Below are positions 11,117 to 21,432 of a DNA stretch of 64,000 nucleotides, in pieces (the first letter of the stretch is position 1; each line of letters starts with the position of its first letter). Under the pieces are notes generated by a model. That model searched no databases. It was not told where the DNA came from and was given only the letters and a program-made list of their open reading frames with translations. The position numbers and the translations under genes were made by a program. The stretch comes from Ottelia alismoides. Its lineage: Eukaryota > Streptophyta > Magnoliopsida > Alismatales > Hydrocharitaceae. The stretch spans positions 248,001-312,000 of the forward strand of contig JAZKJV010000299.1 in the NCBI GenBank assembly GCA_037367405.1, in the 5' to 3' direction.

Positions 11117-11497
11117 TTGGCCGATTGGAGTTATTTTAATCCGATCTTCATGGATACCTCGTACTCTCTAGACGATCCACCTTCTTTTTTCAAGGAGGAC
11201 TTTCCTCTTGATTTTTGTACATACCCGCCTAACCCATTATTTCAAGAATCAGAGGACTTTGATTTTTACCCACCCTCATTCAACCCACCTGATCCTGGGA
11301 TTTTGGAGTCACCTTTCATGATTTCCACACTTGAGAAACTGAACCATATGATGGAGCATATGAATTCGAGGATTAGCAATCTATTTAACATAAATACGAG
11401 CCAGAACGCTTCTCCTCTATTTGAAGATATGGATTCACTTGAGGATAATCATGAGAGCTTGCAATCGCCCAAAATACAAAAAATGAGAAAATTTTGA
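11117..11497 (+). CDS. Acidic 126-aa ORF at the gag position of E2
   Basis: ORF beginning MADWSYFNPIFMDTS, rich in Asp, Glu, Phe and Pro in the first 80 residues (DDPPSFFKEDFPLDF), followed by a short helical stretch (STLEKLNHMMEHMNSRISNL). It stands where gag should begin, after the leader. It has neither the Retrotrans_gag core seen in Athila-A (LPKFNG..FLKKFYPLSR type) nor a zinc knuckle. The downstream protease-like reading is in another frame. It may be a remnant of the gag N-terminus, comparable with the Pro/Phe-rich start of Athila-A gag (DPLEFWFPHTQGG), or a derived product of this non-autonomous family. Function unknown. The start is the first ATG of the frame. Confidence 0.45.
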   Translation: MADWSYFNPIFMDTSYSLDDPPSFFKEDFPLDFCTYPPNPLFQESEDFDFYPPSFNPPDPGILESPFMISTLEKLNHMMEHMNSRISNLFNINTSQNASPLFEDMDSLEDNHESLQSPKIQKMRKF

Positions 11498-11556
11498 AAA
11501 TCTAAAAAGATTTTGGGAGACACATTATTGATTCATTTTGTTAGGAGAGGACTCAA

Positions 11557-12957
11557 ATGCCCAATCATTTACCCACATATATATTCACATCATGTCCCAA
11601 CCTTGACCCCGAGGATGCCACTATACAGACTGCTCTTGGCAATCCTGGTGTAAATGTTGATTCTAACCTCCTCCTCCCTTGTATGGATGAGGTCCAAAAA
11701 TTCAAAAAAATATTGACTGAACCCGAAGTGTTGGCCACCATTTACGAGATTATTAAAGCCCCACTTCAACAGGCCATGACTGATTTATCTACTCCTCAAC
11801 ACAAGAAGAGAAAGCAAAGGAGAAGATCTGAGCGTCACATCTTGACCATGGCCACTGCCTACACCTTCTCTCACCGTCTGTATTTTCAGAAAGGGAACAC
11901 TGCCACACCTCTTGTGAGTTGCTCCATGTTTAACTATTCTTGTGATAACACTCTCCTTGACGGTGGTTCTTAAATCAATATAATACCCTTCTCTATGGTA
12001 CAGTCTCTTTATCTTGGGCATCTCAAGAAAACCAGGATGATAGTTCAATTTGCTGGTGGATCTATCAAGAGGCCGAAGGGTATTCTAGAAAACACTGTCA
12101 TTCTCATTCAGGGCATGAATTTTACTTCAGATTTTGTTGTAATGCCGATGGAGACCTCTACCCTTGTGGAACACCCTCTAATCATCCTGGGACGGTCTTT
12201 CATTGCCTCTGCGGGAGCCGTTATTGATTATGGTTCAGGAGAGATTCGCTTCTGTTCTGACGTAGGGAGCGATGTGTTGATCACTACACCCATTACTGAC
12301 CAGAGACCTGCATCCCTTGAGAGCCCGTCCGTGATAGCCAACCCCAAGGAATTTGATCTCTATGATAATATCAGAGATTCTTGTTATATGTTGGATGATA
12401 ATGAAACCCAGGAATTCCTCTTCAAGGAGGAAGACTCGGAAAGCATAGACCTTGGAGTTCCCCCTTCTGGTATGTGGAGATGTATTGATGACATCCACGA
12501 AATTTACACGATAAAAACCTTAGAGCGGAAGGCAGATTTTGAGACTAGACAGGACAGACATGATTCGACTACTTTCACTTATGAGTCCGTTCCTATTCAC
12601 CCTGATTCAGATGAGATCGATTAGGCCGAATTTAATTTGATTGCTTTTATAAAGGAATTTGGGCCTTTTGATAAAGATGATGATCTGATAGAGGCTCGCC
12701 AGACTGAAATTGATCCTACATTTTCTGATAATGATTTCGAGCCATTTTACTTTGATGTTTGCGAGACTTCTCAGGCCGGACATGACCATACTACTTCCAA
12801 TAACCGGCTTAAGCTTGCACAATCTGAAACCGTTGAGGATACATTCTTGGTCGATCCTACTCAGTTTATGTCAAATGATGATCCCAATATCGACCTACAC
12901 CTTGTCAAATCCATACCTCAGCTGTCTCGCAAGAAGGTTCGCTTTCGACCTTCTTGA
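11557..12957 (+). pseudogene. Athila protease-region pseudogene (E2)
   Basis: One frame with stops at 11971-11973 and 12622-12624. First comes a piece of the gag-pol linker (EPEVLATIYEIIKAPLQ, then HKKRKQRRRSERHILTMA). Next is a retropepsin-like domain around 11940-12270: LLDGGS at the catalytic position, then INIIPFSMVQSL, VQFAGGSIKRPKG, and the flap-side ending PLIILGRSFIASAGAVIDYGSG. Such proteases cut the gag-pol polyprotein. The stop falls directly after LLDGGS, where a serine is expected. The tail after 12300 is acidic linker like that before RT in Athila-A and Athila-B. RT itself never follows; the hairpin array starts about 90 bases after the last codon. Confidence 0.8.
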
Positions 12958-13049
12958 CCTTTGTGCATCCACTCCTCTTGTATATCCTTTTGTTTCACTC
13001 TTTCTTCTCTCGTTTTATCATTCACCCCTTTTCCGTGTGTGTATATATA

Positions 13050-13430
13050 CTATACTTAGGATGTGCTTTATCCTAAGTATAGGGGGTGAATGATTTGTGT
13101 TCATATTCGTCCTGTTCATCACTCTTGTTGTTGCATATACTTAGGGATACTCTACCCTAAGTATAGGGGGGTGATGTTGTTCATATCGTGTCTTTTTTAT
13201 TTTTGAGTCGGTACATTCTCTTCATCAGTTTTCCCCTTTTGTACACTCTACTATACTTAGGATTACTTGATCCTAAGTATAAGGGGGATCACCAACTTCT
13301 CTTTTGTTTATCCTTTCTTTGGGTCATTGTAGCATAGGAGTCTTTTCAATTTTCTATACTTAACACGAGTTATGTCTTCCTTTTTCACTCTCTGAACACT
13401 ATGAGGACATAGTTCAAGCTAAGTATAGGG
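13050..13430 (+). repeat. E2 3'-UTR hairpin array
   Basis: Three short hairpins: 13050-13061/13071-13082 (CTATACTTAGGA/TCCTAAGTATAG), 13136-13146/13155-13165 (TATACTTAGGG/CCCTAAGTATA) and 13252-13262/13271-13281. A long imperfect one spans about 13354-13428. The 3' arms run into GGGGG, and the first two continue into TGAATGA or TGATGTTG, imitating the true polypurine tract and LTR start. Confidence 0.9.
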
Positions 13431-13526
13431 GCATGTCGTATATATTGTATATATACTGTAGTCATAACTCGTACATTTAAATATGTTTATTTGGGGGGTG
13501 ATGTGTATAATTTTGTAAAATCCACG

Positions 13527-13640
13527 TGTATAAAAAATAAAAAAACAAAAAAAACAAAAAAAACAAAAATCCAAAAAAAACAAACAAAAAAACAAAAAAA
13601 ACAAAAAAAACTGCAAAACCAAAATCTACAAAAAAATTGC
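13527..13640. repeat. A-rich low-complexity tract
   Basis: Repeated AAAAAACA units. Poly-Phe or poly-Lys ORFs here, on both strands, are artefacts of the composition. Confidence 0.9.
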
Positions 13641-14850
13641 ATAATAAAAAAAACATGTCTTTCACATCTGTATTTTTCCCTCCAAAATTCCATAAAAATT
13701 TTAAAATTAGAAAATTGTTAAAAATAATTTGTTCTTTTCACATGTGCATCATTTCTTTTCAAAAAAAACTCTTTGCATTGTTCATATTTTGCATTTGCAT
13801 GTGCATTTTTCATGATAGTATTGACATTTAAACTATGTCTGGAATAAAATTGAAGAATGGAGCTTAGTTGGATCTTAATCCACATAATTTTCAGAGAAAC
13901 TTCACCGAGAAATAAGATTTTAGAAGCTTCAGGTCTTTGACTTAATTCTTTGAGGTCCACATGACAATGTGCAGCGTTTGACTCTTAGTGTCTAACCCGA
14001 TCTCTTCACTCTGGGTATAACTCTGGAATAGGGAATCAATTTGTACTCTCGCACGATGCACATAGCTTAACTCAGATGGGATGTTGGAGGACTGTGTGAG
14101 TTTCATTTCTGGTAGCATGGAAATCTAAAGACCGAAGTACGGGTTGAAATAAAGCTTCGGAAAAGGGATGGACGACTGGGCACAATTTTTTCTAAGACCC
14201 CAAAAAATGTACAGAAACAAAAAGATACTATATCCGTAGGGGCACAACAAGATCCAAGCAGAACCACCAAAAATCCAAATACAAAGAAGCCACTATCAAA
14301 TTAATATCTGACCAAAAAGGTCCAAGCTTCAAGAAAACCTGCAGATATTGGTGGAGACTTGGCTACACTGGCCAGCTTCACAAGGAGAGGTGACTACACT
14401 GGCCACCCTCTAGTTCTTTTCTCCTTCTTCTAACTTCTCCCCCAATTCTATTGTGATCACAACGCGACAGAACTTATAAGGAAATACTTGACTTCCCGAG
14501 GACGAGTTACTGCAAAGGAGATTTGCATTGTAGTCCGGCATTCTGAATGGGAAGAGTTAAAACCTTTTATACAATGAGTAGATTGTTCAATGTTCATAGG
14601 GTGTGCTTTGGGAAGAGGATTGATCTAAGATGACTTCTGAGCCGAAACTGTGACAATGATGTGTAGAACATGAAGGCCGTCGATTTTAAAATTCTATGTC
14701 TCACAGAAGTTCCGACACACCAATAATCCAAAGGTCCGACAGAGCTCCAAACTACAATTTTATGAAGATAAGTTTAATACTCAATGTTGTCCTACTTTCT
14801 TTATTTTCCCTTTCTTTTTCTTTTTCTTCACTTATTCTTTCAAGTAAGTG

Positions 14851-14887
14851 TTTGCTAAGGGACTAGCAAAGGTAAAGCATAGGGGGA
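14851..14887 (+). promoter_or_regulatory. E2 polypurine tract with upstream hairpin
   Basis: Hairpin TTTGCTA/TAGCAAA with loop AGGGAC at 14851-14870, then TAAAGCATAGGGGGA up to 14887, then the LTR start TGATGAATCTGCG at 14888. Confidence 0.85.
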
Positions 14888-17800
14888 TGATGAATCTGCG
14901 ATTCGTCATCTTTTTTCATTTATTTTAACTTAAAATCCCTTATAAAATACATGCATATTACACTAACTCCATATTCTTACTAACTTGCATCTGTGTGTAA
15001 ATATTGTACACTTCTTACTAATTTTAACCTAAAATAAATAAAGAAAGAAAGAAAGGAAAAATAATGAAAAAAAAGGAAGATTGTATACAGGCTAACCCGA
15101 ACCCTGAGAGAAGGTCAAGACTTGACCTGATCGACCGGGAATAAAGTAGGGAGAGATAAGGGTCCTTAAGCAGAAAATCAAAAAAATGTGTGTGTGTTGT
15201 TGTAAATACTTCTAACTTATTTTGTGTGTATCTGTATAAAATAAAACTAATTTATTTATTCTTTTATTGAACTCAAATCAAATAACTTTTAAAACCAAAG
15301 TTGTAAATAAAAATGTGTCCTAATTAATAAAAATAATTGCACAATTAAATCTTGTACAGAATAAAAGTAACCATACTTGGAAAAAGTCACTAAGCACTAA
15401 TTGAAAGAACAATTCCGGCTCCATATGAGCTCAAATTGAATCAATCACACTTCCATTGGATTCGAAATTAAATTATCTTTAAAATGATTGTGATTTCATA
15501 ATTTTTTGGAGTTGCGAGTAAAAAGTTAGTTTCTGGGGTGGTTTGTGTAATTTTCCCATGTATTTTGTATATTTGTAAATTATTCTCACTATTTTTTTAA
15601 AATAAAAATAAAAAGAATTAAAATTTTTAAAACAAAAAAGGCTAATTTCCTCATTTACCCTTATAGAGAATGTCATATATGTATATAGTATATGTATATG
15701 GTTGCTATTTTTAATTATATCTCAGAAAAAAATAAAAAAATAACATTTTTTAATTCAATTAAATAAAGTGACGAAAATTCAAAAAAAATTGTAAATAGTT
15801 TTATCTCTTTTACTTTATCTCATTTCATCTCTCTTATCTTTTCCAACAAAAAATTCAAAAATTCATTTCTATTTTCATCTCTCTTATCTTTTTATCAAAA
15901 AAAATCAAAAATTCAAATTTCATTCTATCTTTCTATTTATATGGTTCCTTCTCCCTCATTTCAACTTGATCAATCCTTAGAGAGAGGAGCTCGATCTCCG
16001 AGAGAAAATTTCGTCGAGAAAGTTGCCTAGTATCCAAGCCATCCGGTGACAGCGAGTCGGCCTTGTTAAGGCGATCATGGTCCATTTCCGCTCCTAAGGT
16101 GAGATCCACATTTTTCTTCTTATTTTTACCTAGGTTAATCGTAGTTTTATTTCTCGCACTTTTATCTCGTTGTCATTTTTTATCTAGATCTTAAAATCCA
16201 TCACGTTTTTTATTCGACATCGATCTCGAGTTTTGATCTCATTTTCTCGATCTCTCCATGTTCTATTTCTATCGTCCACAATCTCTCAACTCTTGCCGCG
16301 TACGGTGGTCGGAGAATCGGATTCGATCCTTTCATTTTCGCCGGATCCCCATTCATTTTCCGATTTATAAATAAATAAAAAAATAAAAAAATCCATATAA
16401 TTGTTTTTTCTTCTCTAACCTTTGTTTTACAGGAGAATAAAAATAAAAAATAATAAAAAAAACTTTTTTTACTATTTACATTTCAGTTTATAAAAAACAA
16501 AAAAAATATTCCATTTTTTTCTTTCTTCAACTGATTACAGTAAAAACAAAAAAATAATAAAATAATAAAAAAAGAGACGGTTGCCGCTCCAGTCGCCGTC
16601 CTCCCGCTTATGCGCCGCCATCACCGCCGCTCGAGGGCGGCACACCTCCTACGTGGGCCCCCTCCGTTGCCATCCCACCATGATCGTGCCGACCCGCTCG
16701 CCGATCCAGCGCCCCACGCCTCCTCCCTCGCCATCGAGACCAGAGCGGCAGCGATGTCCCCTTCAGCCCCCCTTCTCCGCGTGTAGCGGCCACCTGTCGC
16801 GCCACCATCCAAGTCCCGCATCTGGTGCCTCATCTCCAGCCCCTCTGTTCGGCGCCTCCCGCGCACAGGCGGCGGCCCTCCAAGCTCCGCTTGACAACCA
16901 CGGCCATCCGTGGCCCCTCCTCCTTCCAGGCGGCCCGCGCCTTGCTCCGCCCCATCCTCCAGATCCGCGCCACTGTGCGTCGTGCCCCCTCCTCCGTCCC
17001 CTCGTTGGTGGCTGTGGCAGCCATCCTCAGTCCCTCTCCCTTGGCGTGAACAAATAATGAAGCCATAGGGCTATACTGTTTTTTTATACTTTGGGTAAAT
17101 TGCATGAAAAGCCTTGGGAAGTTTAAGTAATTGCAAAGAAGTCCAGCCAGAGCCTCAAGTCACGTGCATAGTAGCACGCATGTTTGGGTAAATTGCGAAA
17201 AAAACTCCTCCATTTATTTTTTTGTTATTTATTTAATGCAAGAACCTAACCTATTTACATTCCAGCCCCTGCTATCTTAATTTTAATTTTGCAGGATATT
17301 TTCGTTGAAATAAATAGTTTTTGTTGCTCAAAAATTCTTAAAAAATTATGCTATGCTCCTGATGTGCATATCTATCTAGCATAAATTTTCATTACATGTT
17401 GTCTTTATTTATTATTAATAAAAAATAAAAAAACATGCCACTTTTATCTTTCTGAAATTCGAAAATTCATTTAAAACTAAAATAACTCTGAAAATTCCAA
17501 AACACTTAGGGTAGTTTTATTTCATTGTCTTTTAATTTCTGACCAATTTTTACGCATTAATTATTTATAAAACCCAAAAATTAAAAAATGCTAAAAAACT
17601 TATAAAAATCATAAAACATTCTACAAAAAATCCAAAAATTGTGATTTTCATTTCGGATTGTAGATATTTACCTGTAGTTTGTCATAAAAATAATTGCCAG
17701 GAGTTTTGGACACTTAAAATATTTTTAAGTTGCAAATTACTCCAGGCTGTGCATAATTTCACATTTTCTCACCGTTTGATTTTTATAAAATCACAATAAC

Positions 17801-18287
17801 ATATGAAAATTCCATAAAAATATTCATAAACTATCTAAAACTTTTAAAACCCAAAAAAAATTCTTTTGATTTTTCTGAGCATTTTTGATATAATTAAAAA
17901 TTACAAAAAAAAATTGGTGTGCATTAATGCTTTTTCATATTGTTCGTTATTTCTGAAAATTAAAAAAATACAAAATCACAATCACTAAAAATTTAAAAAT
18001 AAGAAAATATAAAAAAATAATTAGAAATAAAAAAAATTTTAAAAAAAATAAATGATAAAAAAACACAAAAATCAAGGATAGTTGTCCTTTGAGATTCATG
18101 TTTTCTCTTAATTAATTTCTGATTAATTGAATAACCCTCGAGAATTGTAGCCTCCGTGAGTTCGACCCTGTCCGCTATACATGTTAATAAGTAGCAAAAA
18201 AATTTGTTTGTTTGTCACGGGATTTTTGGGGATAGCAACGACCTTCTTATCATTAATTTCCGATCCACCCAAATTTTCGTGTTAACA
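14888..18287 (+). mobile_element. E2 3' LTR
   Basis: 3400 bp, from TGATGAATCTGCGATTCG to GTGTTAACA. The U3 end is the reverse-complement family match of LTR E0. A TATA-like TATTTATATGG occurs near 15934. A sharply GC-rich block (about 16570-17050) follows and gives several overlapping proline/arginine-rich ORFs, none convincing. The rest is A/T-rich with polyA stretches. The right end is set by the return of E1 LTR sequence at 18288 and by the TG..CA rule. Confidence 0.78.
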
Positions 18288-19202
18288 GTACCTACGAGGA
18301 AGAAGGGTGATGGGTCGTGGGATAGTCAGAGAGCGGTGGAGATAGCTGAGGAGAAGGGGAAATGGAAAGGGTGCGACGGGTACGCGAGGTGGAGGATGTG
18401 GGAGAAAGTAGGAGACCGAAGGTAGGAGAAAGAGTCCATGACCATTGGATCTCGCGGTCCAACGGTTGAGAAGTGGGCGTGAGTGAGTGGCTTAGATTAG
18501 ATTGATGAAGGAATGATCAAGGGCTATGGCCATGGCACGTGGCGAGAGGATACGTGGGCGGAAGCAGAAGGTTGAGATGCCATCTGGAGAATCATCAAAT
18601 GATGGAGATCAAAGGCGAGAACAAGCGGTGGAGATGGATGCTCCAGGAGATGATCGGGTGGTGTTGGAGGTTGACATGTGGTAAGAGGAGAGAAAGGCGG
18701 GGACGGAAGAACGAGATGAGATCTAATGGATGATCGAATGGTGGGAAATTATTACGGAAAGAAGCGGCTGGGATGGAAATGCCCAAAGGTGATCGAGTAG
18801 TGGAATAATGGGGGCGCATGGAAGAAAGAGGAGTGAGACACGTGGCTCAACCAGAAAGAGCCATGTGGCCCAATCAGGTTATTCAGACAAAGAAGCATAA
18901 AAAAGAAGGTAAAAGAGGCCGAATTTGGAAAAACTCAAAACATAAAAGTTGTAGATCTCAATGAGATCTACAAGTTTTATGTTTATCGAAAATGGAAATG
19001 AGGTCAAACAAAAGAAGAAATATTTTTGTGAGCATTTTTAAGGGTATAAAAACACTACGATTTTTTATTTTGTTATTTTTTTGTATTTTTATTTTATTTC
19101 AAGACTCAGATATATACAATAATTTATCTGGTTTTTGTTGACACTAATTTAAGCTACGGGGTTAATATCTGCGAATTAATACTATGAAACTGAGTTTCAT
19201 CA
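18288..19202 (-). mobile_element. E1 5' LTR, right part
   Basis: Aligns with 5099-6016 of the E1 3' LTR, from GTACC..GAGGAAGAAGG to GAGTTTCATCA, including the inverted repeat and the GGCTCAACCAGAAAGAGCC block. Confidence 0.88.
18939..18983. repeat. Conserved LTR inverted repeat, E1 5' LTR copy
   Basis: AACATAAAAGTTGTAGATC with its complementary arm after a 3-nt loop. The arms are perfect apart from one central G/G pair. Confidence 0.85.
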
Positions 19203-19207
19203 AAGAC
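19203..19207. repeat. Right target-site duplication of E1
   Basis: AAGAC, identical to 3096-3100. Confidence 0.9.
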
Positions 19208-21432
19208 TCATCTAGTACCGTCAAATGATTGTCAAGAAAGGATCTCCAACCTAAGAAGGAGATGGCAATCCGTACTCCGAAGGCTAATATCCGACCAACC
19301 CCTTGATGCAGATCCTTTGCATAGGAATAGATATTTGGGTGTCAGATGTATTAAGTAAAAGAGTTGACTTAGCGAGATCGAGATAGCTAAGACATATGTC
19401 GTATGATGTTACGATATAGGCATACATCCTCTGACCAGGGACAGATGTATTACCATATGTCTGAGTATGTACATTAGGCAAATCATTAGGTTGATGACCT
19501 AATCAAGGTCTATATACCGGCAAGTTGGTGTGCATACAAGAGCATATGAGTAATATGTTATCTCATAGGGATCGTACATATTCACTACCAAATCGGAAGA
19601 CATGAGCTCACTCATGAGATATTGGGACCAACCAAATTCCATCGATGGTCATCTCCCTTTGAAAGTAAGACATGATTTGTGTATGATATATGCTTTTGGA
19701 AAGCATATGATCGATGCCGACTCCCAATGATTGAATGAGAAACTTAATAATAATATCGTAAAGAGATAGTCCAAAATGAGATTAGAACTTTGGGTTTAAT
19801 AAATGGTCTTCTAGTATGCGGGATGTATGGGTGTTAGGCAAACTCGAGGATGATGTGATCTTAAATGATTGTATATTGTGATACTTCTATTCAGAGGGAG
19901 TGATGAAATAGGTTTGGATTGTATTGACTACTCTCAGTAGAGTGGGTATCCGATCTTTGATCCAATTGTTGGACATATATCGGAATATGATTCGGATGCA
20001 ATGAGAAGATGGGATATCGTGTCTGACATGATCAGTCATCTCTGAGTGGTCCTCTAGATCTGGATATGAGATTGGATCTCACTATCCAAGTCACTATTAG
20101 AATCACCATGACCTTATCTCCAAGTATCTGAGGAGAAGGAACACAATTTATGAAAGAGTTCGAGAATTATTCCATGAGCAATTTAATCTAAGCATTGGAA
20201 AATTGGATAATTAATCAGGATTTAATTATCGTAATTAATATGGGTAGAGATATCTAAGATAGTTAAATTGGATATAATTATTATGGATAGGATTAATGCG
20301 AATAACACTATCCACAATAATCATGGATATGTGGATATTTTCTACAATATCCTGAAGAGAGTTGATTGTGAATGTGATTCACAACTTATATGTTAATATA
20401 AATTAGATTCACATTATATAATCAAAGGTAAGTATGATTTACATTAAATATTAGATTGAAGAATTTAATTCTCAATATTCAATGGTATAATTATAATTAT
20501 CACAAATAATTTGGAATTATTTGGTGACAATTATATTATTCAATTAATTAATATAATAGATAAATTAATTTGACCCATTCCATTACTTAGAGTGGATGTC
20601 TATGGGTTGTTAAATCATGTTGGGCGCCCACCCTAATTTTAGTAAATGGGTGAAGCCTCTTTTTAATTAAATCCATTTATCAATTAATTGTTATAATTTG
20701 GAAATTATTTTCAAATTATCTATTTGTGTTTTCCTTTGTGTTTATTGTAAATTTAAAAGAAAAACAAATCAATTTGATTAGTGAGAGCACATGGATTGGG
20801 ATCTATGGAAAGAAACATAAATCAATCTAGATCATTGATTACTGTGAGCACATAGATTGGTATCCATGGAATTCCAAAATACTATAAAAGAGAGGTCAAC
20901 CCTTGCCCTCTTAACACTAGTTGAATGCAATTGTTGCATTAACAAAACTCTCTCTCTCTCTCTACACACGCCCACACTCTTTCTCCATAACCTTGGTGGA
21001 GATTACGATCATCATCGTGCTACCATTGTGATGCTGGACAAATCGTTCGAGGAACTCGGCCGTTTTTTGTGCCTCGTGCTCGTGAAGAAGACAATGTATT
21101 CCATACAACAAAATCAAGATATTTTGTTCTTGTATTGTTACTATGGATGGTGGGAAGCACATGTCTCATCAACACACTCACAAGTGCTCTCTCGTCGGAT
21201 CGGACTTGAGTTAGGAGGCCTCTTTGCTTAGAGGATTGGGATCACAACCACGCTTCAAGAGGTAGCCTAAACTCGTGTGATCTGAATGAAACGATAATGG
21301 AAAGGTTCCCGAGCATTGTGGTTCCATTCTTAAATTATTTACATTTTTCTGCTACCATGCCAACTAATATGATTGTTGACCTAGATCAGATTTGATCCGA
21401 TCTCCATGCTTCCGTGATGCGCAAGGCTAACA
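19208..21432 (+). mobile_element. Copia-1 3' LTR, right part
   Basis: Continuation of the LTR begun at 2854. It contains a TATA box (TATAAAAG at 20883), a CT-rich stretch at about 20947-20962, and ends GGCTAACA, which mirrors the TGTTGG start. TATA-to-end is about 550 bp, as expected for R-U5. The bases after the end (21433-21437, CTTTG) would be the target duplication, but the left partner is outside the window. The 124-codon ORF at 20857-21231 spans the TATA box and has no family resemblance. Confidence 0.78.
20883..20890 (+). promoter_or_regulatory. TATA box of copia-1 LTR
   Basis: TATAAAAG, about 550 bases before the LTR end. The transcript would start about 25-35 bases downstream, near the CT-rich stretch. 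Confidence 0.6.

Larger units (their letters stand above)
12958..14850 (+). other. E2 3' UTR, non-coding
   Basis: No ORF with family resemblance. It carries the hairpin array (13050-13430), a poly-A/C low-complexity tract (13527-13640), and a pair of CTACACTGGCCA motifs at 14361-14374 and 14391-14405. The reverse complements of those motifs occur in Athila-A and Athila-B with the same 30-base spacing. The order is collinear with the 3' UTRs of the other Athila elements. Confidence 0.75.
10179..18287 (+). mobile_element. E2: non-autonomous Athila-related element, 5' LTR lost
   Basis: Plus-strand element inside the E1 5' LTR. Visible in order: untranslated leader, acidic ORF, protease-like pseudogene, hairpin array, long 3' UTR, polypurine tract, and a 3400-bp 3' LTR ending TTAACA. 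RT, RNase H and integrase are absent. The right junction looks intact: E1 LTR sequence resumes with GTACC at 18288. The left junction lacks an LTR, and about 1 kb of E1 LTR is missing with it, so one deletion probably removed the E2 5' LTR, its primer site and the flanking LTR piece. Confidence 0.78.
3101..19202 (-). mobile_element. E1: non-autonomous Athila-like element with nested E2
   Basis: Minus-strand LTR element: 3' LTR 3101-6016, interior 6017-8943, 5' LTR 8944-10178 continued at 18288-19202. It is flanked by perfect AAGAC duplications and sits in the copia-1 3' LTR. It has a tRNA-Asp-type primer site and an Athila-type polypurine tract, but no gag, protease, RT or integrase remains. 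That makes it LARD-like, needing enzymes from an autonomous Athila. Element E2 (10179-18287) lies inside its 5' LTR. Confidence 0.88.

Noticed and set aside
13493..13509. GGGGGGTGATGTGTATA as an alternative start of the E2 3' LTR
   Set aside because: It looks like a polypurine tract plus TGATG, but the sequence after it is not LTR-like. The match to LTR E0 and the hairpin/tract order place the true start at 14888.
13419..13721. Phe-rich and Lys-rich ORFs
   Set aside because: Produced by the A-rich low-complexity tract.
16581..17057. 158-codon Pro/Arg-rich ORF
   Set aside because: It lies in the GC-rich block of the E2 LTR, with equally long ORFs in other frames and on the other strand, and resembles no family. 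A composition effect.
20857..21231. 124-codon ORF with several hydrophobic stretches
   Set aside because: It spans the TATA box and R region of the copia-1 LTR. No support as a gene.
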